A stretch of 23,246 bases of DNA from RUG023 sp900315435 (lineage in GTDB: Bacteria; Spirochaetota; Spirochaetia; Sphaerochaetales; Sphaerochaetaceae). Position 1 is the first letter of the stretch. Each line of letters begins with the position of its first letter. Made by a program: the position numbers and the translations under genes. Below are positions 16,368-23,120 of this stretch, one piece after another. The stretch spans positions 1-23,246 of the forward strand of contig CADAJJ010000034.1 in the NCBI GenBank assembly GCA_902788205.1. The letters are read 5' to 3'. A model generated the notes under the pieces. That model did not search any database. It had not been told where the DNA came from and saw only the letters and a list, made by a program, of their open reading frames with translations.

Positions 16368-17594
16368 ATGCATTTCACCTATGTCTGCAATGACTGCGGC
16401 AAGACCTTCACCACCGACAAGGTCATCTACCAGTGCCCCGACTGCGCCAAAGAAAACGACGACCTGCATTTTCCCAAGGGAAACCTGATCGTCACGTATG
16501 ACAGGGACGAGCTCAAGGAGCTGGGCAAGAAACCCCACGTCACCTTCTATGACTTCTTCCCCTATGACGTCCCGGACAAGGACAGCTATCCTGTGGGCAA
16601 CACCCCGGTCGTCCGCCCCAAACGGCTGATCGGGAAGTACGGGACCCCCGGCCTTTTCTTCAAGATGGACAGCGTCCTCCCTTCCGGGTCCTTCAAGGAC
16701 CGGGCGAGCCAGCTGGTCGCCGCCCAGGCCTTGGCCCATGGAGAGAAGAAGGTCTGTCTCGCCTCCACCGGAAACGCCGGGGCTGCGATGAGCTGCGCAG
16801 GTGCCGCATACGGCCTGGACATCGTGCTCTTCGTCCCGGAGACGGCTCCTGTCAACAAACTGATGCAGAGCGTCCTCTACGGAGCCACCGTCGTCCCGGT
16901 CAAGGGCACCTACGACGACGCCTTCAAGCTCTCCATCGCCTATACGAAGCATTTTGGCGGCATCAACCGCAACACTGCCTACAACCCGATGACTATCGAA
17001 GGGAAGAAGAGTGTCTCGATCGAGCTGTTCGAGCAACTGGGACGCAGGGTTCCCGACGTGGTCTACGTCCCGGTCGGTGACGGCTGCATCATCAGCGGCG
17101 TGATCAAGGGCTTCATCGACCTGAAGGAAGCGGGCCTCACCACCAGGTTGCCGCATGTGGTCTGCGTGCAGAGCAAGCAGAGCAACGCGATCAGCCAAGC
17201 CTTCAAGACGGGGAAATGCGACGCGATCGCCCACGCGACCACCAAGGCCGACTCGATCAGCGTCGAGAACCCTGCAAGCGGCCGCATGGCCGTGCGCTAC
17301 CTGAAGGAGTGCGACGGCTGGACGGTCGAAGTCGACGACAGCGAAATCTTCAAAGGACAGATGGAGCTGGTCCGGGAAAGCGGCACCTTTGTCGAGCCGG
17401 CCGCGGCTTGCGCCTGGGCCGGGTTCGTCAAGGACCACGACCACCTCGTCAAAAGCTATGGCAAGGACGTCAGCGCCTGCGTGCTATTGACCGGTATCGG
17501 CTTCAAGGACATGGCCGCGTTCCAAGGGGAAGTCTCCATGCCGAAGCCAATCGAGAATAGCGTCGAGGCTGTATTGGAGCGCTTCAAGGACTGA
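16368..17594 (+). CDS. Threonine synthase-like PLP enzyme with N-terminal zinc ribbon
   Basis: 408 residues. A zinc ribbon opens the protein (C7, C10, C23, C26), then the PLP fold follows with SGSFKDRASQ carrying the Schiff-base lysine (K110), ASTGNAGAA (132-140) and VPVGDGCIISG. These are hallmarks of the threonine synthase (ThrC, COG0498) family, which converts O-phosphohomoserine to threonine. Homologues in catabolic clusters can act on other beta-substituted amino acids. Its place directly behind another PLP enzyme and next to the purine operon makes a catabolic role plausible, but no thrA or thrB is visible to test a biosynthetic one. AGGAGG (16357-16362) lies 5 nt before the ATG. The frame is open back to 16212, but that stretch overlaps the previous gene and its hairpin. 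Confidence 0.82.
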   Translation: MHFTYVCNDCGKTFTTDKVIYQCPDCAKENDDLHFPKGNLIVTYDRDELKELGKKPHVTFYDFFPYDVPDKDSYPVGNTPVVRPKRLIGKYGTPGLFFKMDSVLPSGSFKDRASQLVAAQALAHGEKKVCLASTGNAGAAMSCAGAAYGLDIVLFVPETAPVNKLMQSVLYGATVVPVKGTYDDAFKLSIAYTKHFGGINRNTAYNPMTIEGKKSVSIELFEQLGRRVPDVVYVPVGDGCIISGVIKGFIDLKEAGLTTRLPHVVCVQSKQSNAISQAFKTGKCDAIAHATTKADSISVENPASGRMAVRYLKECDGWTVEVDDSEIFKGQMELVRESGTFVEPAAACAWAGFVKDHDHLVKSYGKDVSACVLLTGIGFKDMAAFQGEVSMPKPIENSVEAVLERFKD

Positions 17595-17615
17595 ATCAAG
17601 CGACACCAGTTTCCG

Positions 17616-17643
17616 GGAGCTGCCACAAACGACAGCTCCTTTT
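17616..17643 (+). terminator. Rho-independent terminator after the threonine synthase-like gene
   Basis: GGAGCTG (17616-17622) pairs with CAGCTCC (17633-17639) across a 10-nt loop and is followed by TTTT. It stands 21 nt after the stop codon and separates the PLP genes from the next gene. Confidence 0.7.
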
Positions 17644-17696
17644 CTGCGCTTTACGGGAGCATGGCAATTCGGTATCTTATCGGTAAAGGATGAACT

Positions 17697-18176
17697 ATGC
17701 AGAACTTTCTGATTGGTCTTTGCATTGGCGTTGCCCTGGCAATCGTACTCGTCGTTGCCCAGTCGATCAACGCGCATAAGAAGATGAAGGCGCTCATGGC
17801 CGAGAAGGACAAGCTGAAACAGATGATCACCGACCGGATCGACCTGGAAAGCGAAGGCCTTGCCAAGCTGAAGAAGGAAAACGAAGAGCTGAAAAAGCAG
17901 AACGAGAACCTTCGGGTCACGGTCAGCACCTACAGCCAGAAGCCCGGGCGGAAAGAAGTTGCGAGACTGCAGGTCTACCAGCTTGCCGTCGACCGGCTGA
18001 CCCTCAACTCCCCGGGCTTCGGCGCGGCATGGCAGGCGGCGCTGAAGGAAAGCGAGGACGAGTTCCAGAAGACCTACATCGGCGTCCAACCCTTCCTGAA
18101 GAAGATCATCCCCTTCGCCAAGAGCGAGGCGGAAGTCATCAGCATCGACGAGCCGGACGAAAAGAAACACGACTAA
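17697..18176 (+). CDS. Membrane-anchored coiled-coil protein of unknown function
   Basis: 159 residues. Residues 4-22 form one hydrophobic helix (FLIGLCIGVALAIVLVVA), followed at once by a basic stretch and then a Lys/Glu-rich heptad-like region to about residue 75 (KLKKENEELKKQNENLR), a likely coiled coil. A globular or helical tail ends in an acidic-basic segment. The pattern suggests a single-pass protein with a cytoplasmic coiled coil, but no family is recognised. AAAGGA lies upstream of the ATG. It is separated from the PLP genes by a terminator and its stop is 1 nt from the stop of the convergent pseudogene, so it is probably a single-gene unit unrelated to purine use. Confidence 0.75.
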   Translation: MQNFLIGLCIGVALAIVLVVAQSINAHKKMKALMAEKDKLKQMITDRIDLESEGLAKLKKENEELKKQNENLRVTVSTYSQKPGRKEVARLQVYQLAVDRLTLNSPGFGAAWQAALKESEDEFQKTYIGVQPFLKKIIPFAKSEAEVISIDEPDEKKHD

Positions 18177-18177
18177 A

Positions 18178-19077
18178 TCATCCCTCATCCGAAAGGACGA
18201 GGAATCCCCCGCTTGTATGGAATCCGACTCCTTGGGCGAGAGCCTCTTGCACCCTTTTTTGCAATAAGGTGACCCCCTGGTACGTACACACCTCCGCTTT
18301 GGTGATTCCAAAACCGAAAACCCGTTCGAAAATCTGGGGTTCCCCCTGTTCCGGAATGGGAAACGGCGTGAACCGTTTCTGGAAACGAATGATTCTCGCA
18401 TCAGGAGGAAGCACCTGGCTGAGCGCCGGATCGAGCAGTCAGGAGACACAAACCGCGACGGGATAATCGGGAAACCAGTCCCTCGCCTGGACAAGCGAGT
18501 CGTCCACGGCATACACATCCAGGGGGCTTCCTTCGGGAATGTGCACGAAAAGGCACGACATCCCCTTTTCAATGACCACCACGCCTTCCTCCCCGCTTCC
18601 GACAAGAGTGCGTCCTCCCTTCGTCCGAACGATGGTCACGGGAAATGGGAACTTCGCTTCTTCGTATTGCAAGTGGCCCAACCTGACAAGCGTTCCGCAG
18701 GCATGATGGGAGAGCCATCGATAATGCTCCACGCCGATTCCACCCGTCTTCTGCGCATAGTGCCGAACCCAGATGGCGATGTCGCCAAGCGTCGCCCTCC
18801 TTACCCGGGTATCCGGGTAGTATTGCTTTGTGAGGGGATAACATTCGGCAAGCGCGACAAGCGGGAAAAGCGCCCCATGGCGATCCATCCCCTCTTTGCA
18901 TGCTTCCTAGAAGGCTTCCTGATTCTTGCATCCCACCGCATCCCGTGCCCGAGCAAGCAACGGTGCATCTTTCGGCGCATGGGCCATCGCGAGGCGAACC
19001 GGCTCTCCCAGGCCCGCGTCCAGGCAAAATTCCTCGTACGTTCCACCCCCGTAAAGCCAAAACCCATTACACTCCAT
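18178..19077 (-). pseudogene. Broken NAT_N/GNAT_C-type acyltransferase gene with two in-frame stops
   Basis: One minus-strand frame encodes a continuous 299-codon protein interrupted by TAG at 18907-18909 and TGA at 18439-18441, with no frameshift. The segments fit together: an N-terminal piece ending CKNQEAF, a central 165-codon piece with RRATLGDIAIWVRHY, and a C-terminal piece starting LLDPALSQVLPPDARII. They resemble the two-domain acyltransferase family with NAT_N and GNAT_C domains. In that family the C-terminal motif reads SWLLDP; here the TGA stands exactly at the Trp codon (TGG to TGA). The TAG follows GCC TTC and could be a former Gln, Tyr or Trp codon. The start at ATG 19077 is uncertain because no strong Shine-Dalgarno is seen; a GTG lies 5 codons upstream. 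The clean frame suggests recent decay. Family assignment is from memory of motifs. Confidence 0.7.
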
Positions 19078-19118
19078 CCCGGCCGATGGCACAAGAGCTC
19101 TTTTGGTGGCAGCCCCCC

Positions 19119-20090
19119 TCATCTCCCCACGCGGGGCACTTCCCACCAGCCGTTCTTGGGAGCACCATGACGAATCAATTTTCCTTTCTGCTTCAGCGTG
19201 GCAAGGATTCGTTGCACCTGACGGAAAGTACATCCCAAGGTACTGGCAAGCGTATTCGCCGTCAGACGACCGTCTTGGGCAAGAAGTTCCAGAATCCGAG
19301 TTTCATTTACACCGACATTTACACCGACATTTCTTGCGACATCTCGGAGCGCATCCCTGATCATGCCAAGCATGAATGCCACAAACACCGTGGATTCCCC
19401 CATATGGTCTGCCTGTTGCAACGCATGGTAATACGCTTTCTGGTTCTCATGCACCAATGTCTCTACTGGCATCCACGCAAAGAGTTCTTTCCATTTTCGA
19501 AGTATCAAGGATTGCCATAATCGTCCGGTCCTTCCGTTTCCATCCGCAAAGGGATGAATAAACTCGAACTCGTAATGGAAGATGCAACTTTTCACCAAAG
19601 GATGGTATGAGGACTGTTGCAACCATGCAAAAAGTTGTTTCATCAATTCCGGAACCAACCCTGCCGGAGGCCCCATATGCATCAGTCTTGCTCCGGCATA
19701 GATACCCACATTTCCATGTCGGAATACTCCTGCCTCTTTCACGAATCCATCCATCATGATTTTGTGGATTTTCCACAAATCATCTATCTGATAGGGGTCC
19801 AGCTTCGCAGCCAGCTCATATGCCTTGTACGCATTTTTCACTTCCTGGATATCTTGAGGAGGACCGAGGACCCGTTTCCCGTCAATGACATCCGTCACCT
19901 GATGCAACGTCAGCGAATTTTGCTCGATGGCAAGCGAAAAATGAATCGACCGAATCCGATTCTCCCTTTGCTGAACCGGATTCGGATGCAAAGACTCATA
20001 GAAAGCAACACGACCAACATATTCACCAATCTCTATGACCAGGTTGGTGATTTCTTCCGTCATACGGAACGGAGGGACGTATTTTTCCAT
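19119..20090 (-). CDS. Fic domain protein (class II, self-inhibited) with C-terminal winged helix
   Basis: 323 residues. The core motif HPFADGNGRTGR (179-190) is fully canonical, so an active AMP-transferase on a protein hydroxyl is expected. An N-terminal SLAIEQN (52-58) fits the class II inhibitory motif (S/T)xxxE(G/N), with Gln in the last place, so ATP binding is probably self-restrained through E56. Residues 263-320 read as a winged-helix DNA-binding domain. Just before it, NVGVNVGVN is encoded by a 12-bp tandem repeat (about 19307-19332). Proteins of this layout are common single-gene units in bacterial chromosomes and may be stress or toxin-like modifiers; no antitoxin gene is adjacent. 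The ATG at 20090 with GAGG upstream gives the normal family start; the open frame to 20234 runs into AT-rich intergenic DNA. Confidence 0.9.
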   Translation of the reverse strand: MEKYVPPFRMTEEITNLVIEIGEYVGRVAFYESLHPNPVQQRENRIRSIHFSLAIEQNSLTLHQVTDVIDGKRVLGPPQDIQEVKNAYKAYELAAKLDPYQIDDLWKIHKIMMDGFVKEAGVFRHGNVGIYAGARLMHMGPPAGLVPELMKQLFAWLQQSSYHPLVKSCIFHYEFEFIHPFADGNGRTGRLWQSLILRKWKELFAWMPVETLVHENQKAYYHALQQADHMGESTVFVAFMLGMIRDALRDVARNVGVNVGVNETRILELLAQDGRLTANTLASTLGCTFRQVQRILATLKQKGKLIRHGAPKNGWWEVPRVGR

Positions 20091-20394
20091 CCATGCATCC
20101 TCACGACACTCGAATTTTGAACTCCAGAGAATCACTTTTCTTACAGGGCATTTCCGTCCTTTTCTCGCGGGATTCCGGCCTTCAGGAAAAAAGACAGAAA
20201 ACCCTTCAACGAGCATTATGACATATGTTAGCACATACGTTTTGAAACAAATTAACGATTTACTTGGAACTGATTTATTTTAAAATATAGACAATGATTT
20301 ATTGTGTGCTCAAAAATTTTCAAATTTTATACTTAACTCTTGTTCGTGCTGCGGTATACTCATATTGTGTTAAATAGGTTAAGGAGTAATTTTT
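20091..20394. other. Divergent intergenic region marking a sharp base-composition change
   Basis: The first about 120 bases keep the moderate GC of the fic side; after about 20220 the DNA becomes strongly AT-rich and stays so through the next two genes. A weak leftward -10 candidate (CATAAT, complement at 20215-20220) next to a palindrome ACATATGT (20221-20228) may drive fic. No gene, tRNA or repeat array is seen here. Confidence 0.45.
20333..20360 (+). promoter_or_regulatory. Promoter of the AT-rich two-gene unit
   Basis: TTAACT (20333-20338, 4 of 6 consensus) and TATACT (20355-20360, 5 of 6) are separated by 16 nt. AAGGAG (20381-20386) and the ATG at 20395 follow at normal distances. Confidence 0.5.
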
Positions 20395-20679
20395 ATGGAA
20401 AAGCATGAAAAATTTGATGAACATGAAGGAAAATACACTAGGAACGGTGAAACATGTGATGCATCTGTTGCATATCATAATAAAATGTCAAAAAAAGACC
20501 CTCAATTTTATATTATTGAGAAAAAAGGCGCCAATTGGGATCAAGGTCTGAAGCCTTCTTTTTCAATAGGATGGAAAAGTAAAGAAGATTATTTTGTTCT
20601 AGGCTTGCCTACAGAATTACGTGATCTTCAAGAGCTTCAAAATTTTCTGAATAAATTGATTAAAGAAAAGAAAAACTGA
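20395..20679 (+). CDS. Small hypothetical protein
   Basis: 94 residues, soluble, with no signal peptide or membrane segment. It opens with a charged stretch rich in Glu, Lys and His, has a middle part with beta-like segments (QFYIIEKKG, FSIGWKS, EDYFVLGLP) and ends in a Lys-rich helix. No family is recognised. AAGGAG lies 8 nt before the ATG, the best ribosome site in this part. Codon use is AT-rich like the following lipoprotein and unlike the genes to the left. The lipoprotein starts 36 nt after its stop, so the two are probably co-transcribed and arrived together. Confidence 0.7.
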   Translation: MEKHEKFDEHEGKYTRNGETCDASVAYHNKMSKKDPQFYIIEKKGANWDQGLKPSFSIGWKSKEDYFVLGLPTELRDLQELQNFLNKLIKEKKN

Positions 20680-20715
20680 CGGTTTGTCTAAATAATTGGA
20701 GCGTGGGAAAAATTA

Positions 20716-22947
20716 ATGAAGTTTAAGCATGTAGTTGTATCTGTCATGTTTTTGATGTTGTCGGGGTTGTTTGTTTCATGTACATGCAAGCATGAGTGGA
20801 AGCCTGCAACCTGTACAGAACCTCAGACTTGTACTAAGTGTGGGGCTACAGAGGGAAGCCCCTTCGGGCATAAATACGGGGATGAAAAAATCGTTAAAAA
20901 TCCAACATGTATAGATGATGGCGTTGCACGTTCTATTTGTTCTATCTGCAATGATGTTAAAGAAATAAGTATTCCCGCAACTGGACATTCTTTTCTTGAC
21001 CCGTATGTAGAAAAGAAACCGACTTGTGTTGAACCGGGTATAAGAAGACGCTTTTGTAAGTACTGCTCTGTATATGAAGACAGCCCTATTCCAGCAACTG
21101 GCCATGCTCTTGGTGACGCGCAAGTTGTCAAGGAAGCTTCCTGCACAGAAAATGGCTTGTGTAAAAAGGTTTGTTCCGTTTGCAATGAGACTGTTGTTAT
21201 AGAGATACCTATGGTGGCTCATACATATGGAGATGCAATTTTTCTTCAAGGAAAGAAACAAGTTCAGTCTTGTACTGTATGCGGAAAGACTCAAATATCC
21301 GACAAAGCGGAAAAAAAGGCTGGCCAGTTTTATACCATTGGAATTCTTGATGATTTTAATGAGATAACAGGAGAATACTTTTATTATGCAGAAGGATTCA
21401 ATGGAACATATAGTAATTCCGTTGTTTCTGATTCTCCACTTAATTGGAATTTGAGATTATATACAGATGGTAGCGCTGTATTCACTATCTACGAGGATGG
21501 CAAGAATAGAAAGATTTCAGCTGCAATATATAAAAGCGATAGATTTGATGTTAAGATTCGGGAGGAAAATGGAAATATTGTTAAGGTAAACGGTAAAATT
21601 AATCAGTCTGAAGACTTCGTTTACAATGAGATCTTTGTTTCTACTTCGTTACGCGATGTTCTTGCACGAAATAATAGCGTTAGAATCTTCATTTCCAATG
21701 ACAACGGTAAGTATGCATTGGGAACTATGGATACCAAACAGTTAAAGCCTCTTTTCTTTGATGTTGCACTTGTCGAAAAGATTAATGTGTGCTTAGAAGC
21801 AAGGAAGTACGATGAAATAAAAAAGCTTATCTCGACTGCAGATAAAGCAACTTATGATTTTTATAATCTAAATACTATTTCTGAAAAATGTGACGCTTAC
21901 TATTTTCAAGATGAATTACAGAAGGCAAAGACTCTATATGAATCTCAGCATTATGTAGAAGCAATTAATATACTACAAGCATTATCTGATGGTTATTGGA
22001 GCTATTATAAAAAAAGTGAAGCATCAACATTGAAAGAAAAGTGTGAGAAAGCTGAATTTGATGCAAAACTTGCTAATACAGAGACGTTGTATAGAGAGCA
22101 AAAATATGATGAGGCTATTGATGTTCTTTTAGACCTATATAAGAACTATCAGGAATATTATGATTCTAGTACAGCACCTGCTTTATGTATCAAAATCAGA
22201 GAAGGTTATTTTGAAGTAAAACTTCAAGAGGCAAAAACACTTTTGGCAGAGAATAAAAACAGTGAAGCCATCTCTCTTCTCAATTTTTTATCGACGAATT
22301 TTAATCAGTATTACAGAAATAGTGATGCTGCAGAAGTTATGATACAATGCTTCCGAACTTGGAAGGGGCCAGCCGGAGGGTATATTTTTTATGACTGTGA
22401 TGCTGATAACGAAAATGGCAATGCGGACGGACTTATCTCTACAGAATGCGGTTGGAGATATCTTGAGGCTGCGCCATCAGACATTAAAATCGGTAAACAA
22501 ACAAAATTTATATTCGGTTTTTATAGAAAAGGAAAGGATTATGACAATCTTTTGGTAAACGGTACAACCAATTTTAACAAAATTGATTGTACGAACCAAG
22601 GAGTAGGAAGTGGTAAGAGGAATACGGAGTTGCTTGTAGCAACAATGGGTAATGTTGCATATACAGGATACAGCGGAACAGGGACTACTACTAATTATGC
22701 AGCAAAGCTTTGTGATGATTACTCATATGGTGGTTATGATGACTGGTTCCTTCCTAGTATTGGTGAACTGACTTTGATGTATAATAATCTATATAGGAAC
22801 GGCGTTGGTTCGTTTGATAATCGCTACTATTGGTCGTCGTCTGAGAATAGTAGCGTATCCGCGTGGATACAGGACTTCGACTACTTTGGCAACGTGAACA
22901 GCAGTCGCTACTGGGACAGCTGTGTACGTGCAGTGAGGGCTTTTTAA
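20716..22947 (+). CDS. Lipoprotein with Cys repeats, TPR-like repeats and DUF1566 domain; candidate DGR variable protein
   Basis: 743 residues. A signal peptide with FVSC at 19-22 suggests lipidation at C22; Phe at -3 is tolerated in spirochaetes. Residues 23-195 hold about four copies of a roughly 40-residue repeat with PTCxxxG and CxxC pairs and ending PATGH, a surface-protein type of zinc-ribbon-like repeat. A non-repeat domain follows to about 350. Residues 355-545 contain about four TPR-like helical repeats of about 48 residues (KTLYESQHYVEAINILQAL). From about 547 comes a DUF1566/C-type-lectin-like domain (GPAGGYIFYDCD, DDWFLPSIGEL) ending YYWSSSE ... VRAVRAF. Domains of this kind are the targets of diversity-generating retroelements, for example TvpA of Treponema denticola. 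Its last about 40 codons show that signature. It is probably an outer-surface binding protein; the ligand is unknown. The ribosome site is weak (GTGGGA, 7 nt upstream). Confidence 0.8.
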   Translation: MKFKHVVVSVMFLMLSGLFVSCTCKHEWKPATCTEPQTCTKCGATEGSPFGHKYGDEKIVKNPTCIDDGVARSICSICNDVKEISIPATGHSFLDPYVEKKPTCVEPGIRRRFCKYCSVYEDSPIPATGHALGDAQVVKEASCTENGLCKKVCSVCNETVVIEIPMVAHTYGDAIFLQGKKQVQSCTVCGKTQISDKAEKKAGQFYTIGILDDFNEITGEYFYYAEGFNGTYSNSVVSDSPLNWNLRLYTDGSAVFTIYEDGKNRKISAAIYKSDRFDVKIREENGNIVKVNGKINQSEDFVYNEIFVSTSLRDVLARNNSVRIFISNDNGKYALGTMDTKQLKPLFFDVALVEKINVCLEARKYDEIKKLISTADKATYDFYNLNTISEKCDAYYFQDELQKAKTLYESQHYVEAINILQALSDGYWSYYKKSEASTLKEKCEKAEFDAKLANTETLYREQKYDEAIDVLLDLYKNYQEYYDSSTAPALCIKIREGYFEVKLQEAKTLLAENKNSEAISLLNFLSTNFNQYYRNSDAAEVMIQCFRTWKGPAGGYIFYDCDADNENGNADGLISTECGWRYLEAAPSDIKIGKQTKFIFGFYRKGKDYDNLLVNGTTNFNKIDCTNQGVGSGKRNTELLVATMGNVAYTGYSGTGTTTNYAAKLCDDYSYGGYDDWFLPSIGELTLMYNNLYRNGVGSFDNRYYWSSSENSSVSAWIQDFDYFGNVNSSRYWDSCVRAVRAF
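22819..22940 (+). other. Candidate variable region (VR) of a diversity-generating retroelement
   Basis: Between TGG at 22831 and the stop, codons split into two classes. Fixed-looking codons include TGG, the three Ser codons TCG TCG TCT, GCG, CAG, GTG and the terminal GTACGTGCAGTGAGGGC. The rest are nearly all NNY (AGT, AGC, TCC, GAC, TTC, TAC, TTT, CGC and others), each reachable from AAC or AAT by changing only A. From 22846 to 22920, 18 of 25 codons end in C or T. The stretch is also more GC-rich than the rest of the gene. This fits A-to-N mutagenic homing from a template repeat. No template repeat is found in the window. Confidence 0.5.
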
Positions 22948-22967
22948 CAATTAAACAATTTAACAAT
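22944..22967 (+). repeat. Tandem 8-bp array over the lipoprotein stop codon
   Basis: Three consecutive 8-mers read TTAACAAT, TAAACAAT and TTAACAAT. The first contains the TAA stop of the lipoprotein gene. The middle copy differs by one base. They lie between the candidate variable region and the hairpin at 22981. Confidence 0.7.
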
Positions 22968-22980
22968 CCAACGGAAAGGG

Positions 22981-23004
22981 TTTTGGGGTAATGTGTCCCC
23001 AAAA
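22981..23004. repeat. Perfect 8-bp hairpin downstream of the candidate variable region
   Basis: TTTTGGGG (22981-22988) and CCCCAAAA (22997-23004) form a perfect 8-bp stem with an 8-nt loop, 33 nt after the stop codon. No T-run follows rightward, so a simple terminator is unlikely. Diversity-generating retroelements often have a short hairpin/cruciform just past the variable region that promotes homing, and this is in the right place. Confidence 0.5.
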
Positions 23005-23050
23005 CATAAAGTGAAATTAAATAATGCATTGAGTAACAGTTTCCCGATTT

Positions 23051-23120
23051 GTCGGACTAAGAGCTAGTTAGCGTATTAACTATTCTTCTTAGGCCGACTA
23101 GGTTTTCTCTTTGTTTTTCA
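23051..23120 (+). terminator. Long nested hairpin with downstream T-rich stretch
   Basis: GTCGG (23051-23055) pairs with CCGAC (23094-23098). After one mismatch, CTAAGAG pairs with TTCTTAG, and an inner TAGTTA (23065-23070) pairs with TAACTA (23077-23082) around a 6-nt loop. TAGG and a T-rich run (23102-23120) follow. It may be the terminator of the lipoprotein unit, though the gap before the T-run is larger than usual and a structured RNA or recombination site is possible. Confidence 0.5.

Noticed and set aside
18439..18441. In-frame TGA read as selenocysteine
   Set aside because: The position is a Trp in the family, no insertion hairpin is evident after it, and a second stop (TAG) lies upstream in the same gene.
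22754..23029. Leftward 91-codon open frame across the end of the lipoprotein gene
   Set aside because: It overlaps the well-supported DUF1566 coding end, has no ribosome site and its composition is Ser/Tyr/Cys-rich antisense noise.
23051..23098. Integron attC site, since treponemes can carry chromosomal integrons
   Set aside because: The ends of the inverted repeat are GTCGG/CCGAC and lack the RYYYAAC and GTTRRRY core boxes at the required places.
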